Below are positions 34,143-43,452 of a DNA stretch of 52,504 nucleotides, piece after piece. The notes below the pieces were generated by a model, which saw only the letters and a list, made by a program, of their open reading frames with translations, was not told where the DNA came from and did no database searches. Made by a program: the position numbers and the translations under genes. This DNA is from Chitinophagales bacterium (GTDB taxonomy: Bacteria; Bacteroidota; Bacteroidia; Chitinophagales; Chitinophagaceae), in contig JAAFJB010000016.1 in assembly GCA_013297995.1 (NCBI GenBank), positions 1 to 52,504 on the forward strand, given 5' to 3'. The number at the start of each line of letters is the position of its first letter. The stretch's first letter is position 1.

Positions 34143-35792
34143 CTATTTGCTTAGGGTAATCTGGTTGATGGGATCAAAATAGGCTTTGCTAAAATGAATA
34201 CCCAGCCAATTGTATCTTTTGAATTGATTTTGTAATCGTTTTTCAAAATCGCCCCAATTTTTATTTTCTTTTTTACTCCACAGTACTTCACTAAGAGCGC
34301 TAATTCTTGGAAAGAGCATATATTCAACTTTAGCAGTATTGGTCATGTATTCAGTCCACATATTCGCTTGAGCACCCAGTATTTTTTTCTCTTCTTCGGC
34401 ACTCAACCCATTCGGTATTGGCTCATAACTATATACTTTTTGAATGGGGGTGAATCCGCCGATGGTGATAGAATCTTCATTTTTAGTCTGCTTATGGTCA
34501 AAATACATCCATTCCCCGGGCGTCATAATAACCGCGTGGTTTTGTTTAGCGGCTTCAATACCTCCTTTTTCACCCCTCCAGCTCATAACGGTTGCATTGG
34601 GGGCGAGGCCACCTTCAAGAATTTCATCCCATCCAATAATTTGTTTGCCTTTACTATTCAGGTATTTTTCAATACGTTGAATAAAATAACTTTGTAGGCC
34701 GTGTTCGTCTTTCAATCCTTTTTCTTTGATGAGTTGTTGGCAAAAATCCGATCTTTTCCAGGACGCTTTGGGGCATTCATCCCCACCAATATGAATATAT
34801 TTAGAAGGGAATAGTTGAATCACTTCATTAAAAACATTTTCTAAAAAATTGAAAGTGTATTCACTCGGTACAAGAACATCCTCAAAAATTCCCCAGGTCT
34901 GCTGTACCTGCTTACCTTCTTTAGATCCATTCCATGGGGTTTTATCAGGATATTGGGTAGATTCCTTGGGGAAGCAACTTAGTTCAGGATAAGCGGCAAT
35001 GGCGGCAGAAGCGTGGCCAGGCAATTCAATTTCTGGAATAATTTCAACAAATCTATCGCTGGCATATTGCACAATCTCTTTAATTTGGTTTTGGGTATAG
35101 AAGCCACCATAGCGGGTATTGGTATTACTTTCACCGGGGTATTTTCCAGTAATAGTTCCGTTTCTAAACGCACCAATAGCCGTGAGATTGGGGTATTTTT
35201 TTATTTCAATTCTCCAGCCTTGGTCTTCCGTTAAATGCCAATGAAAAATATTGAGTTTGTGTAGGGCAATAAAATCAATATACTTTTTAATAAAATCGAC
35301 AGAAAAAAAATGCCTACCAACGTCTAAATGCATTCCTCTATACGCAAACCGAGGTTGGTCGCTCAGCGAAAGTTGAGGAATATCCAATGCTTGGTTTTTT
35401 GAATGGGGCAGCAGTTGAAGAAGCGACTGTATACCATAGAAAACACCAGCGGCATTATCACCGCTAATGGTAACGCTGCTTCCTGTGATTTCAATTTCAT
35501 GGGCGCCAGGGATGGTAGCTTCAATTTTATGGTAGTTGAGTACAATATTTCCTTTGCCAGAATTGTGTTTAACAATGGGCAGTTGAATATAGTACATTTT
35601 TGAAAGGTAATCTTGTAGAAACAGCGCTGGTTTTTCTAAGCCAGTCCCCCAAAGAACAATTTTAGTCTGCTCATTGATAGAAAAATAGCCCTTCCCAATA
35701 ATGCAGGAATTAGGTTTTGGAATAATATCGGGCATTTGTGCTTCTGCAATAAAAAAAGCGAGTGAGCCAAGGACAAGCAATATTTTTTTCAT
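34143..35792 (-). CDS. GH20 beta-N-acetylhexosaminidase
   Basis: 549 residues with a signal peptide (MKKILLVLGSLAFFIAEA), so periplasmic or surface-bound. The N-terminal GH20b-like domain lies at about 20-145; the catalytic barrel starts at about 150 with PRFAYRGMHLDVGRHFF. The substrate-assisted catalytic pair is Asp-Glu in HIGGDECPKASW (about residue 335), and FHWHLTEDQGWRIEIKKYP is the usual family segment. It releases terminal GlcNAc or GalNAc from glycans. It lies upstream of nagB on the same strand, so the sugar released can be fed to deamination. Confidence 0.95.
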   Translation of the reverse strand: MKKILLVLGSLAFFIAEAQMPDIIPKPNSCIIGKGYFSINEQTKIVLWGTGLEKPALFLQDYLSKMYYIQLPIVKHNSGKGNIVLNYHKIEATIPGAHEIEITGSSVTISGDNAAGVFYGIQSLLQLLPHSKNQALDIPQLSLSDQPRFAYRGMHLDVGRHFFSVDFIKKYIDFIALHKLNIFHWHLTEDQGWRIEIKKYPNLTAIGAFRNGTITGKYPGESNTNTRYGGFYTQNQIKEIVQYASDRFVEIIPEIELPGHASAAIAAYPELSCFPKESTQYPDKTPWNGSKEGKQVQQTWGIFEDVLVPSEYTFNFLENVFNEVIQLFPSKYIHIGGDECPKASWKRSDFCQQLIKEKGLKDEHGLQSYFIQRIEKYLNSKGKQIIGWDEILEGGLAPNATVMSWRGEKGGIEAAKQNHAVIMTPGEWMYFDHKQTKNEDSITIGGFTPIQKVYSYEPIPNGLSAEEEKKILGAQANMWTEYMTNTAKVEYMLFPRISALSEVLWSKKENKNWGDFEKRLQNQFKRYNWLGIHFSKAYFDPINQITLSK

Positions 35793-35855
35793 AAAGAGGA
35801 GTATTTGAATGGCAGATAAGAAAGGTAGTTTATAATCTTGAACAGTACTAAAAAT

Positions 35856-35887
35856 AAAAAAGATTCCTCTTTGGGAGGAATCTTTTT
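35856..35887 (-). terminator. Rho-independent terminator of pyk
   Basis: AAAAAGATTCCTC pairs with GAGGAATCTTTTT around a short TTTGG loop. It lies 23 bp past the pyk stop, in line with minus-strand transcription, and ends in T's on that strand. A clear intrinsic terminator between the pfkA-pyk unit and the hexosaminidase gene. Confidence 0.85.
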
Positions 35888-35909
35888 ATGAGAAGGGTAA
35901 TGGCTTGTA

Positions 35910-37400
35910 TTAATCTACTTTGGTAAGTTTAATAAGATTGGTAGGCAGGTGAAGGTCAATAGGTGTACTTCCTGTATTTACCACAACATCGCCTACTTGA
36001 ATAAAACCTCTTTCTTTTAGAATGTCAATCTGGTCTTTTACAATATCATCAATGCTTTCTTCTTCTGAGTAATGAAAAGCACGTACCCCCCAGCTAAGGC
36101 TAAGTTGGTTTACCAATGTTTTTTCTTTGGTAAAAATAAATAGGGGTGAAGAGGGTCTGTAACTGCTCAGCATAAATGCTGTGTAGCCGCTTTGGGTCAT
36201 TCCAATTAACCCGCTGGCAGAAACATCTTCGGCAATTTTGCAAGCGTTATAACACATGGCATCGCTATAGAAAGAGGGAGAGTGGGGCTGGGGTTTTAAG
36301 TCTTCCGAGCGGTTATAACGGTATTCTTTCTTTTCTACTTCAGCAATAATTTTGCGCATGGTTTCAACAACGAGGGTAGGGTGGTTACCAGCAGCGGTTT
36401 CACCACTAAGCATAACAGCGTCAGCGCCTTCTAAAACGGCGTTGGCCACATCGGTAATTTCACTGCGATTGGGTTTCACCCGATCAATCATGCTCTCCAT
36501 CATTTGAGTAGCCACAATTACAGGCTTAGCGCGATGAATACATTTGCGAATGAGCTCTTTTTGAATCAATGGAATTTGTTCAACAGGTAATTCAACACCC
36601 AAATCACCACGAGCAACCATGATGGCATCACTTTCTACAATAATATCGCGAATATTAACGAGTGCTTCGGGTTTTTCTATTTTAGCAATGATTTTAGTCT
36701 TGCTATTTTTCTCATCTAATTTACTTCTGAGTATAACAATATCTTTCACGCTTCTTACAAAGCTAAGGGCCACCCAGTCGCATTTATGTTCAATAATAAA
36801 TTCCAGATCGGCCAAATCTTTTTCGGTAAGGGCGGGCAGGGAAATTTTAGTATCGGGAAGGTTCAGTCCTTTTTTAGAAGATAAGATACCGCCCAATGTT
36901 ACCCTTACTTTCACGTCTCCATTTTTTTCAATACCAACTACCCTTACTTCAATTTTACCATCGTCAATTAAAATAATATTACCCAAAACCACATCACCAG
37001 CAAGGTTGGGGTAGGAGACATAAATTTTTTCTTTGGTGCCCACACATTTTTCATTGGTAAAAGTGAGGATATCATCAATTTCAAGTGGGAGGGCATTGTT
37101 GGCAATTTCACCCACCCTAAGTTTGGGGCCTTGTAAGTCAGCCAATATAGAAATATTGTAGGGCTGGGTTAAATTGATATTGCGGATATGCTCAATAATA
37201 GCCAGCTTATCTTCGTGGCTACCGTGTGAGAAATTCAAACGAAATACATTCACCCCTGCTTTCACAAGGTCGAGTAATTTATCGTAGGTATCACAGGCAG
37301 GGCCAACGGTAGCAACAATTTTTGTTCTGTGCATCACGTGTTGAACGCCCGCAACTTTGTCCATGTTTTTGTACAGGTACTTTTCTAAGTTTTTTGACAT
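35910..37400 (-). CDS. pyk: Pyruvate kinase
   Basis: Last step of glycolysis: phosphoenolpyruvate plus ADP to pyruvate plus ATP. 496 residues. Family landmarks in order: RTKIVATVGPAC near residue 25, NVFRLNFSHG, the B domain at about 90-185, KIEKPEAL with the catalytic Lys, MVARGDLGVELP, TQMMESMI, and SGETAAGNHP. The C-terminal regulatory domain (about 370-496) is complete. It starts 27 bp downstream of pfkA, so the two form a glycolytic operon ended by the hairpin at 35856-35887. Confidence 0.97.
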   Translation of the reverse strand: MSKNLEKYLYKNMDKVAGVQHVMHRTKIVATVGPACDTYDKLLDLVKAGVNVFRLNFSHGSHEDKLAIIEHIRNINLTQPYNISILADLQGPKLRVGEIANNALPLEIDDILTFTNEKCVGTKEKIYVSYPNLAGDVVLGNIILIDDGKIEVRVVGIEKNGDVKVRVTLGGILSSKKGLNLPDTKISLPALTEKDLADLEFIIEHKCDWVALSFVRSVKDIVILRSKLDEKNSKTKIIAKIEKPEALVNIRDIIVESDAIMVARGDLGVELPVEQIPLIQKELIRKCIHRAKPVIVATQMMESMIDRVKPNRSEITDVANAVLEGADAVMLSGETAAGNHPTLVVETMRKIIAEVEKKEYRYNRSEDLKPQPHSPSFYSDAMCYNACKIAEDVSASGLIGMTQSGYTAFMLSSYRPSSPLFIFTKEKTLVNQLSLSWGVRAFHYSEEESIDDIVKDQIDILKERGFIQVGDVVVNTGSTPIDLHLPTNLIKLTKVD

Positions 37401-37427
37401 AAATTTTATTTCAATTTTAGGGGGGGG

Positions 37428-38411
37428 TTAACTGGCCAATATTTTAACGATTCTTAACCAATCTTCTGAAATTTTTTGTTTCGCTTTAATGGCCAGATCA
37501 AGTGGGGTGTAATGTAATTGATTATTTAGTATTCCCACCATAACATTATGGGTGCCATTCATTAAGCATTCAACGGCATGAAAGCCCATTCTGCTGGCAA
37601 TAAGTCTATCTAAGCAACTGGGTGAACCACCTCTTTGAATATGGCCTAAAATGCACAATCGGGTATCAATATTGGGGAGTCTTTTTTTAATGATAGAAGT
37701 AATTTCAGTGGCGCCAAATTTATCACCTTCGGCCACAACCACTAAGTTTACCAGTTTTCTCCTTTTTTCTTGCTCAGAAAGCGAAGCAATTAAAGCTTCA
37801 ATATCGGTTTCTGTTTCAGGAATTAGAATATTTTCCGCACCCGTAGCAATGCCACTGTGAAGGGCAATATAGCCAGCATCGCGACCCATAACTTCAACAA
37901 TAAAGAGACGATCATGCGCATCTGCTGTGTCTCTAATTTTATCAATTGCATCAATGGCGGTATTAACAGCAGTGTCAAATCCTATGGTAAAGTCGCTCCC
38001 AGCAATATCTTTATCAATGGTGCCGGGTAGCCCAATACAGGGGATATCAAATTCGCTACTAAATTTCTGGGCACCGGTAAAGCTGCCATCCCCACCAATA
38101 ATCACCAATCCGTTGATGCCCCGTTTTGTGAGGTTTTGGTAGGCTGTTTTTCTGCCTTCAGCTTCAAAAAATTCTTTACTTCTGGCGGTTTTTAAAATAG
38201 TCCCTCCCCGTTGAATGATATTGGCAACGGAGCGAGAGTTCATTAAATTAATTTCATCATCAATCATTCCACTATATCCACGCATGATGCCAAATACTTC
38301 CAAGCCATAGTAATTGCCAGTTCTTACAACTGCGCGAATAGCTGCATTCATGCCCGGTGCGTCACCACCAGAGGTTAAAACCCCAATTTTTGTTACTTTT
38401 TTACTGCCCAT
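37428..38411 (-). CDS. pfkA: ATP-dependent 6-phosphofructokinase
   Basis: Phosphorylates fructose-6-phosphate. 327 residues, standard for the bacterial A group. Motifs: GVLTSGGDAPGMNAAIRA at the N-terminus, GGDGSFTGA (ATP site), PGTIDKDIAGSDFTIGFDTA with the catalytic Asp, and EVMGRDAGYIALHSG. The Gly in GGDGS suggests ATP, not pyrophosphate, as donor. The ATG at 38411 is preferred; a TTG two codons upstream (38417) is possible. It is the first gene of the pfkA-pyk pair. A TATTTTTG box on the minus strand at 38489-38482 may be part of its promoter. Confidence 0.97.
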   Translation of the reverse strand: MGSKKVTKIGVLTSGGDAPGMNAAIRAVVRTGNYYGLEVFGIMRGYSGMIDDEINLMNSRSVANIIQRGGTILKTARSKEFFEAEGRKTAYQNLTKRGINGLVIIGGDGSFTGAQKFSSEFDIPCIGLPGTIDKDIAGSDFTIGFDTAVNTAIDAIDKIRDTADAHDRLFIVEVMGRDAGYIALHSGIATGAENILIPETETDIEALIASLSEQEKRRKLVNLVVVAEGDKFGATEITSIIKKRLPNIDTRLCILGHIQRGGSPSCLDRLIASRMGFHAVECLMNGTHNVMVGILNNQLHYTPLDLAIKAKQKISEDWLRIVKILAS

Positions 38412-38556
38412 CTTCAAATAATCGCTTTAAAACTGCGAAAAATCGCCAATTAAATAAATGTGTATTGTGTACACGGAGTACCAAAAATAAGGATTTGAGC
38501 GGAAACGACCATTGTAACCTTATTGCTAATTTTTTGTGACCAGCAGGGATACCCAT

Positions 38557-39468
38557 TTATTTGAGGGGTAAAAACACTTCCGCCATCATACATCTTGCGC
38601 TACCGCCGCCATTGGTTTCAATGGTAGTTAAATCTGAATGAATAATGGGATTGAAATTTTCAATGGTTTTAACTTGCTCTTTACTGAGAGATTGAAAAGC
38701 TTGGGAAGACATTACCAAGAATTTTTCTCCTTTATTATTGATTACTTGCAGCATATTGCCAGCAAATTGATTCATTTGGTTGAATTCAATTTCAATAATG
38801 GTTTTCTGATGGGTTTCAAAAGAATTTACAAGGGCTGCTCTTTCGTTGGGGTTGGCAACGGCTTTCAGGCAGATCACCACATATTCATCCGCTACACAGA
38901 GCATTACATTGGTATGGTAGATGGGCAGATTATTTTCATCCACAGCCTCAAAACTAAGGGGGGTATAGTTCATTTGCTTACAAAAATCTGCCAGCACATA
39001 TAAATTGGTTCGGGGAGAAATACAAGCATAAGCTATTTTATTGTCACGATCTAGTACCATGCTGCCGGTGCCTTCCAGAAAAATATTGTTTGCTTCATAA
39101 TGCGTAAAATCTATTTTCTGTGATATAGAAAATTTTTCTTCAATGGCATTGAGTACCGATTGCTTGCGTTCCAGTCTTCTATTCTCTGCAAACATAGGGT
39201 AGAGGCATAGGGTTCCATCGCTGTGAAAAGAGATCCAATTATTGGGAAAAATAGAGTCGGGGGTATGCGGCAAGGGCGTGTCTGTAACAATGGTAATATC
39301 AATACCATTGTTGCGTAATATTTGAATAAAGCCATCAAATTCATTTTTGGCTTTTTCTGAAACCAAATTATCGTTAGCATTGGTTTGAAAGCTATTATTT
39401 ACAGCGGTTTCAGCGTTAAAATTAAACTGAATGGGCTGAATCATTAATAAGTGGCTGGTATATTGCAT
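38557..39468 (-). CDS. ctlX: Citrulline-utilization hydrolase (CtlX type)
   Basis: 303 residues of the guanidino-group-modifying (pentein) superfamily. Visible landmarks: PDSIFPNNWISFHSDGTLCLYPM near residue 70, FLEGTGSMVLDR near 130, YHTNVMLCVADEYVV near 185 with the catalytic His, and the C-terminal NGGGSARCMMAEVF with the nucleophilic Cys. It matches the CtlX group, assigned to citrulline breakdown. It lies 10 bp downstream of a second pentein gene on the same strand, so the two are probably co-transcribed and act on related substrates. Confidence 0.85.
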   Translation of the reverse strand: MQYTSHLLMIQPIQFNFNAETAVNNSFQTNANDNLVSEKAKNEFDGFIQILRNNGIDITIVTDTPLPHTPDSIFPNNWISFHSDGTLCLYPMFAENRRLERKQSVLNAIEEKFSISQKIDFTHYEANNIFLEGTGSMVLDRDNKIAYACISPRTNLYVLADFCKQMNYTPLSFEAVDENNLPIYHTNVMLCVADEYVVICLKAVANPNERAALVNSFETHQKTIIEIEFNQMNQFAGNMLQVINNKGEKFLVMSSQAFQSLSKEQVKTIENFNPIIHSDLTTIETNGGGSARCMMAEVFLPLK

Positions 39469-39478
39469 AAATTATTTC

Positions 39479-40912
39479 TTATTGGGTGATGGTGTCTCTC
39501 CAAAGTGGCATACTCATACAATGAAATCCACCTCTAGCTCGTGAGAGTTCAGCAGAAGGCATTAAAATAAAGGTATCTGTTAACTTGTCTACATGCATGG
39601 TACCTGCTTCCAATGCTGCTAATAATTCTTTTACACCTATAATGGTAAAGCCAGCGTTTTTAAAAGCTTCAATGGTTTTGTCGTTTCTATCGTAACCCAG
39701 CACAACACCTTCTTTAAGGGCTAATAAATTACAGGAATCGGTCCATTGTTCTCTTACACTGTAAGGAAATTCATTGTTGCCGGAGAAAATAAATTTTACT
39801 TCGTGTTCGCAGTGTAAGTCGTTCTTACTAATATCAATTAATAGGTCTTCCAGACTTTCAAAGCTGATGGGGTTGTCGGGACTTTTACGGTGGAATTGAA
39901 GAATTTTTATTTTCTCTTCTTTTTTAATTTCAAGTAATCTTTCCACAGAGTTTTGGTCTTCATATTTTACAGCTTTACGGGAGAAATTGCCGAGCATAAC
40001 CCAAACATCACGTTTCACTTGGGTAAAAACGGTATCAATATGCATATAATCTCTTTTCTTAGGAATTTTTACAATGGTAGCTTTGTCCATCAATCCTTTT
40101 TCAAAAAGGGTATTGGTAATTTTTACGGCAGCTTCGGAAGAGGTTCTTTCACTAACTCCAATTAAAATATGGTTGTGGCTCACCACCATAATATCGCCGC
40201 CTTCAAGGGTGATTTTTCGGTCGTCATCTTCTTTGGGCAATAAAAAATGGTGGTTAGAATCGCTCAATTCAATAATATTATTCCGATAGTCTTTAAAAAA
40301 AGGGTGGTTGAAAAAAATATACTTAGCCAGCAGGGCTTCTCTGGTTCTGGCTTTTTTAGCTGGTTTATTCAGCAGAACATGGTCTTTAATGGTGATGCCA
40401 ATATCACGGGTAAAAATAAAGTTGGGAATGGGGGCAAATAATAATTCAGCATTTTTAGAAGTCCCTGAAATAAATGTCTTAGCCAGTTCTGTTGGAATAT
40501 ATTGCAGCAATGCTGTTTGGGTGAGGTAGGTACAGCTTTCAATAGCGCAAACGGAGGCAACCAGTTTAGAGCGAATAGCTGGATCTTCTAGAATTTCGGC
40601 CAGCAACCATTGCAGTTCAACTACTTTATTAGAGCGGTGAAAATCTATATGGTCGGGCTTGTAAAAACTACGCCTTGCAGAGGGCTCATCAATCTCATTC
40701 AGTCTGCCTTTAATTTTTTCGGGGTCAAGAAAATAGAGCAAGATTTTGGTATAGTAGTCGTATTCGTTTTTTCTGATGGTATCTAAGTGAACAATATCTT
40801 CAAAAAGCCAGTCTTGGGCTTTAGAAGGAACTACTTTGCCGAGGCCACTGTCGGGACTGTGAACAAGTAAACTTTTAAGGGTACCTATTTCTGAGTTAAT
40901 GCTGAGTTGCAT
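39479..40912 (-). CDS. Arginine deiminase family protein
   Basis: 477 residues, longer than classical ArcA (about 410), because of an insert in the N-terminal third. Signature segments: LKSLLVHSPDSGL at the start, FTRDIGITIKDHVLL (about 170), LEGGDIMVVSHNHILIGVSERTS (about 240), HIDTVFTQV with the catalytic His (about 290), and GGFHCMSMPLWRD with the nucleophilic Cys near the C-terminus. It probably converts arginine to citrulline and ammonia; CtlX, 10 bp downstream, would then hydrolyse citrulline. No carbamate kinase or transcarbamylase gene lies nearby, so this is not a classical arc operon. Confidence 0.85.
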   Translation of the reverse strand: MQLSINSEIGTLKSLLVHSPDSGLGKVVPSKAQDWLFEDIVHLDTIRKNEYDYYTKILLYFLDPEKIKGRLNEIDEPSARRSFYKPDHIDFHRSNKVVELQWLLAEILEDPAIRSKLVASVCAIESCTYLTQTALLQYIPTELAKTFISGTSKNAELLFAPIPNFIFTRDIGITIKDHVLLNKPAKKARTREALLAKYIFFNHPFFKDYRNNIIELSDSNHHFLLPKEDDDRKITLEGGDIMVVSHNHILIGVSERTSSEAAVKITNTLFEKGLMDKATIVKIPKKRDYMHIDTVFTQVKRDVWVMLGNFSRKAVKYEDQNSVERLLEIKKEEKIKILQFHRKSPDNPISFESLEDLLIDISKNDLHCEHEVKFIFSGNNEFPYSVREQWTDSCNLLALKEGVVLGYDRNDKTIEAFKNAGFTIIGVKELLAALEAGTMHVDKLTDTFILMPSAELSRARGGFHCMSMPLWRDTITQ

Positions 40913-41108
40913 ATTTATTTATTGTAGGTTGAAAGAAGCCAATACCAAGTACAACAATGTGAGAAGGTGATTGGTGAAAAATTAGAAGCAAAATAAGGGA
41001 GTAGCAGTGGGCACTCAATGATCGGGCATAGAATTGAGCCCTCGGTACATTTGGGCGAAGTGAGCGGTAAGAAAAGATAGGGTAGTGCAATGGTGCATGG
41101 GGTGCAAA

Positions 41109-41807
41109 TTACGAATTTATTTTAAATGGTAGTTTCCCGTTTAAAGACCCGGTTGAAGAGATGGGTCGGAATCGAACAAACATATCTTCACTGTACCATT
41201 TTTCTTGGTGTGTTTTTCTCACAACATCGGCGTGGTCTTTCATTTTATAAGCGAACTGTTTCATGGCTTCTTTGCTGGTCCAAATACTAAAAGTAGCTTG
41301 TTTAATAAGGGGTAGTTCTCCAATACCTACGGAGGTAATAAATCCTTCAGCACCAGCCATTTGCTCTGCAATTGGGTTAACGTGGCTCCAAAACCTTGCT
41401 AGTTTGCTAATGCGAATGGTAGCACGGGTTAAAATGCAGATGGGGCCAGCGTAATCGGAGTTTTTGGGTAAAATGCCAAATACAGGTTTTCCGTCCCAAA
41501 CACCATGGCCTTCAATGGGTTCAAGTAGGAGCGTCCATTTTTCACAACCCAAAATATTCCACCATTGGGTAATAAATGGGGGAATAATAGGTAGGGCGGT
41601 ATTATTGGGGGATGGGTGAACGGTGAGCAGAGCCCACTGCCTCCAGTCGGGAGATTTATCAAAGCTGCCATTTTTCCCACAGCCCAATAATTTCCAAAAC
41701 GTGAGGGAGGTGGAGAGCCAAAGCGGGAATCTAAAAATGGCCATGGACAAAAATCCCATCCATCCCAGCCATTTGGGGTATCGAACAATTACGAGGGTAG
41801 CGAGCAT
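41109..41807 (-). CDS. CrtA-like (spheroidene monooxygenase family) protein
   Basis: 232 residues. The C-terminal half matches the CrtA pattern: ARFWSHVNPIAEQMAGAEGF, SVGIGELPLIKQATFSIW, MKQFAYKMKDHADVVRKTHQ and EDMFVRFRP. CrtA oxygenates acyclic carotenoids in phototrophs; distant relatives in other bacteria are not characterised. No carotenoid gene is present in this window. The N-terminal region contains a hydrophobic segment (WLGWMGFLSMAIF). The ATG at 41807 gives a full-length product. The family match is from pattern memory and is moderate; the substrate is open. Confidence 0.62.
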   Translation of the reverse strand: MLATLVIVRYPKWLGWMGFLSMAIFRFPLWLSTSLTFWKLLGCGKNGSFDKSPDWRQWALLTVHPSPNNTALPIIPPFITQWWNILGCEKWTLLLEPIEGHGVWDGKPVFGILPKNSDYAGPICILTRATIRISKLARFWSHVNPIAEQMAGAEGFITSVGIGELPLIKQATFSIWTSKEAMKQFAYKMKDHADVVRKTHQEKWYSEDMFVRFRPISSTGSLNGKLPFKINS

Positions 41808-42174
41808 AGTCGAAAATAAGCGGTTTGGTTCACAAGAAGGGTTAATGGGTAGAGTTTTTTGTAAATATTGGGGATTATTTGCCCGCTAGGGGATTAAAAT
41901 ACCCCCATAAAAGAGCTAAATAACAAAAAACCTCCGTATTTATACGGATATAGCCAATGCTAAATAGGTTTAACTTGCATGTTTAACAATAAAGGAAGCG
42001 TAATATTATTCAATCACCCAAAAAGCCAATTACATTCTTTGTAACAGACCCCTCTATTGTTTATTTCTTCAGGAAGCTGTTTTGGTATTCTATTTTTTTT
42101 ATTGGTGAGCTTAATTGTAAATCACCAAAGAGGTTGCCATATAGCGGCTTTACCAAACCTTAAAAAAATCATCT
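41808..42174. other. Intergenic region with two hairpins, no gene seen
   Basis: A 367-bp AT-rich gap at the border between the core genes and the accessory region. It holds GGGG...CCCC around 41889-41905 and a palindrome TCCGTATTTATACGGA at 41933-41948, flanked on its left by six A's (T's on the minus strand), which would serve as a terminator for leftward transcription. No frame with a plausible start was found. Confidence 0.5.
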
Positions 42175-43248
42175 ATGAACCAGACATTTACCATGCTAAA
42201 CGAGCTATTGCATTCAACAGCACCAACCTTGTATCCTCCTAAAATTACTTTGCAAGAGCAGCAAAAAATAAGCGCTCAGGTTAATGATTTATTGTTTCTT
42301 TTTTCGAGACATTATTTGGGTAATTCTTCAAAAAAAATGTCGGCAAATTCGGTACGGTATTCTCAGGTTGCTGCCAGTTTGTTATTGAACCGAGTGCATA
42401 TATTTAATGGGTTAGCTTCTAGTAGTTTTTTAGAGGAAGTAGGGGCAGGATTAGAAGCTTTTATAATAGGCTTATACAAGTATTATCCGAAGCATTTTGA
42501 TATTAGTGAACCCATGCCAGAACCTATATGGCAGCGAATTGAACAGGAATGTAAGGATGTAATTGAGCAGCTCAACATAAAAGGCTTAGAGTTGCAATTG
42601 CAGCAAATTTTATTACAAGAATTAAGCTTGGCAAGTAAGGAGCGAAGCCCCAATTTTACACAGGGAATGTATTGGAGTGGTTTGGGTGTTCTTTTAAAAA
42701 AGATTGAGTCAAAAGCGGAGGAAGTTTTAGAAGCAGTTGTATCGGTATTAATTAGCAGTAATTTTAACAGCGACTATTTTTTGCAGTATTTAATTATAGG
42801 CTATGAGCAAAGAAAAGTAGGTGAAGAAACGGCGGTACAATATTGGGTTGATATACTCCAGATGGTATCCCGGATAGCTATATTACCCAATCAGTATTTA
42901 TACAAAAAGCAAGAATCTTGTAAGGAGCATTTGTTTCAATCTATATCGGCTGAGTTATTTGCAGCAGAACAATTATATGTTGATGCAAAATCAGCAGTAA
43001 AATATACCACCAGTTTATCGGTAGGGCAGTTGGCCGTTTTATTGCATGTAATGGTAGATACGGGAATTATTAAAACCGACAATGTAAGTTCACTTGCTCG
43101 TTTTTTTGGAAAATATTTTAAAACCAATCGTACCGATGCAATCTCAGAGACCAGCTTGTACAAAAAATACTACCAGATAGATCCCGCCTCTGTTTCCATT
43201 TTGCGGACTTATTTAAACAATATGCAGCAAAAGCTAAAAACATACTGA
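42175..43248 (+). CDS. Hypothetical protein with RteC-like C-terminal module
   Basis: A 357-residue, mostly helical, soluble protein without signal peptide. No enzyme motif is visible. The last ~85 residues (from about LSVGQLAVLLHVMVDTGIIK to the end) resemble the small helical module at the C-terminus of RteC-like and other proteins found near Bacteroidota mobile elements, with the spacing Gln-Leu-Ala ... Gly-Ile-Ile ... Phe ... Ser ... Tyr. Function is unknown; regulation is a guess. It is the first gene of the accessory region and is followed by a structured RNA candidate and a terminator. Confidence 0.6.
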   Translation: MNQTFTMLNELLHSTAPTLYPPKITLQEQQKISAQVNDLLFLFSRHYLGNSSKKMSANSVRYSQVAASLLLNRVHIFNGLASSSFLEEVGAGLEAFIIGLYKYYPKHFDISEPMPEPIWQRIEQECKDVIEQLNIKGLELQLQQILLQELSLASKERSPNFTQGMYWSGLGVLLKKIESKAEEVLEAVVSVLISSNFNSDYFLQYLIIGYEQRKVGEETAVQYWVDILQMVSRIAILPNQYLYKKQESCKEHLFQSISAELFAAEQLYVDAKSAVKYTTSLSVGQLAVLLHVMVDTGIIKTDNVSSLARFFGKYFKTNRTDAISETSLYKKYYQIDPASVSILRTYLNNMQQKLKTY

Positions 43249-43270
43249 TATAATAGGGTGTTTATCCGTA

Positions 43271-43392
43271 CCAGCTTCGGGACTGCTTCGGGGTTGGCCT
43301 GCTACAACCCGCGCTGGCAAAGGAAAACCCCGACCCACACTCGAACAAGTCCCGAACAAAACAACGTTCAAGCCCTAAAAAGGGCTTTTTTT
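43271..43392 (+). ncRNA. Candidate structured RNA / 3' UTR element
   Basis: A GC-rich 122-nt block in AT-rich surroundings with nested pairing: TTCGGGACT (43276-43284) with AGTCCCGAA (43348-43356), CGGGGTT (43289-43295) with AACCCCG (43326-43332), and an inner GCC/GGC stem. A terminator hairpin follows at once. No open frame explains the composition. It may be a small RNA or a stable 3' UTR of the upstream gene. No known family was recognised with confidence. Confidence 0.45.
43370..43392 (+). terminator. Rho-independent terminator
   Basis: AAGCCCT pairs with AGGGCTT around AAAA, followed by a run of T's to 43392. It ends the transcript of the upstream hypothetical gene and of the structured RNA candidate. 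Confidence 0.85.
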
Positions 43393-43426
43393 ATGTGCTA
43401 GTGTATTGATATTCAATTCGTTAACA

Positions 43427-43451
43427 GGGGTGCTAGCACCCCCTAGCACCC
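43427..43451 (+). promoter_or_regulatory. Palindromic operator candidate
   Basis: GGGGTGCTAGCACCCC (43427-43442) is a perfect 16-bp palindrome. CTAGCACCC occurs at 43433 and again at 43443, exactly 10 bp apart, and a third GTGCTAG lies at 43395. The array abuts the -33 element of the next promoter, as expected for a regulator site one helical turn apart. Confidence 0.45.
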
Positions 43452-43452
43452 T

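Noticed and set aside
41429..41889. Two long frames overlapping the CrtA-like gene, one on each strand
   Set aside because: They are shadows; only the frame with the CrtA pattern shows conserved motifs.
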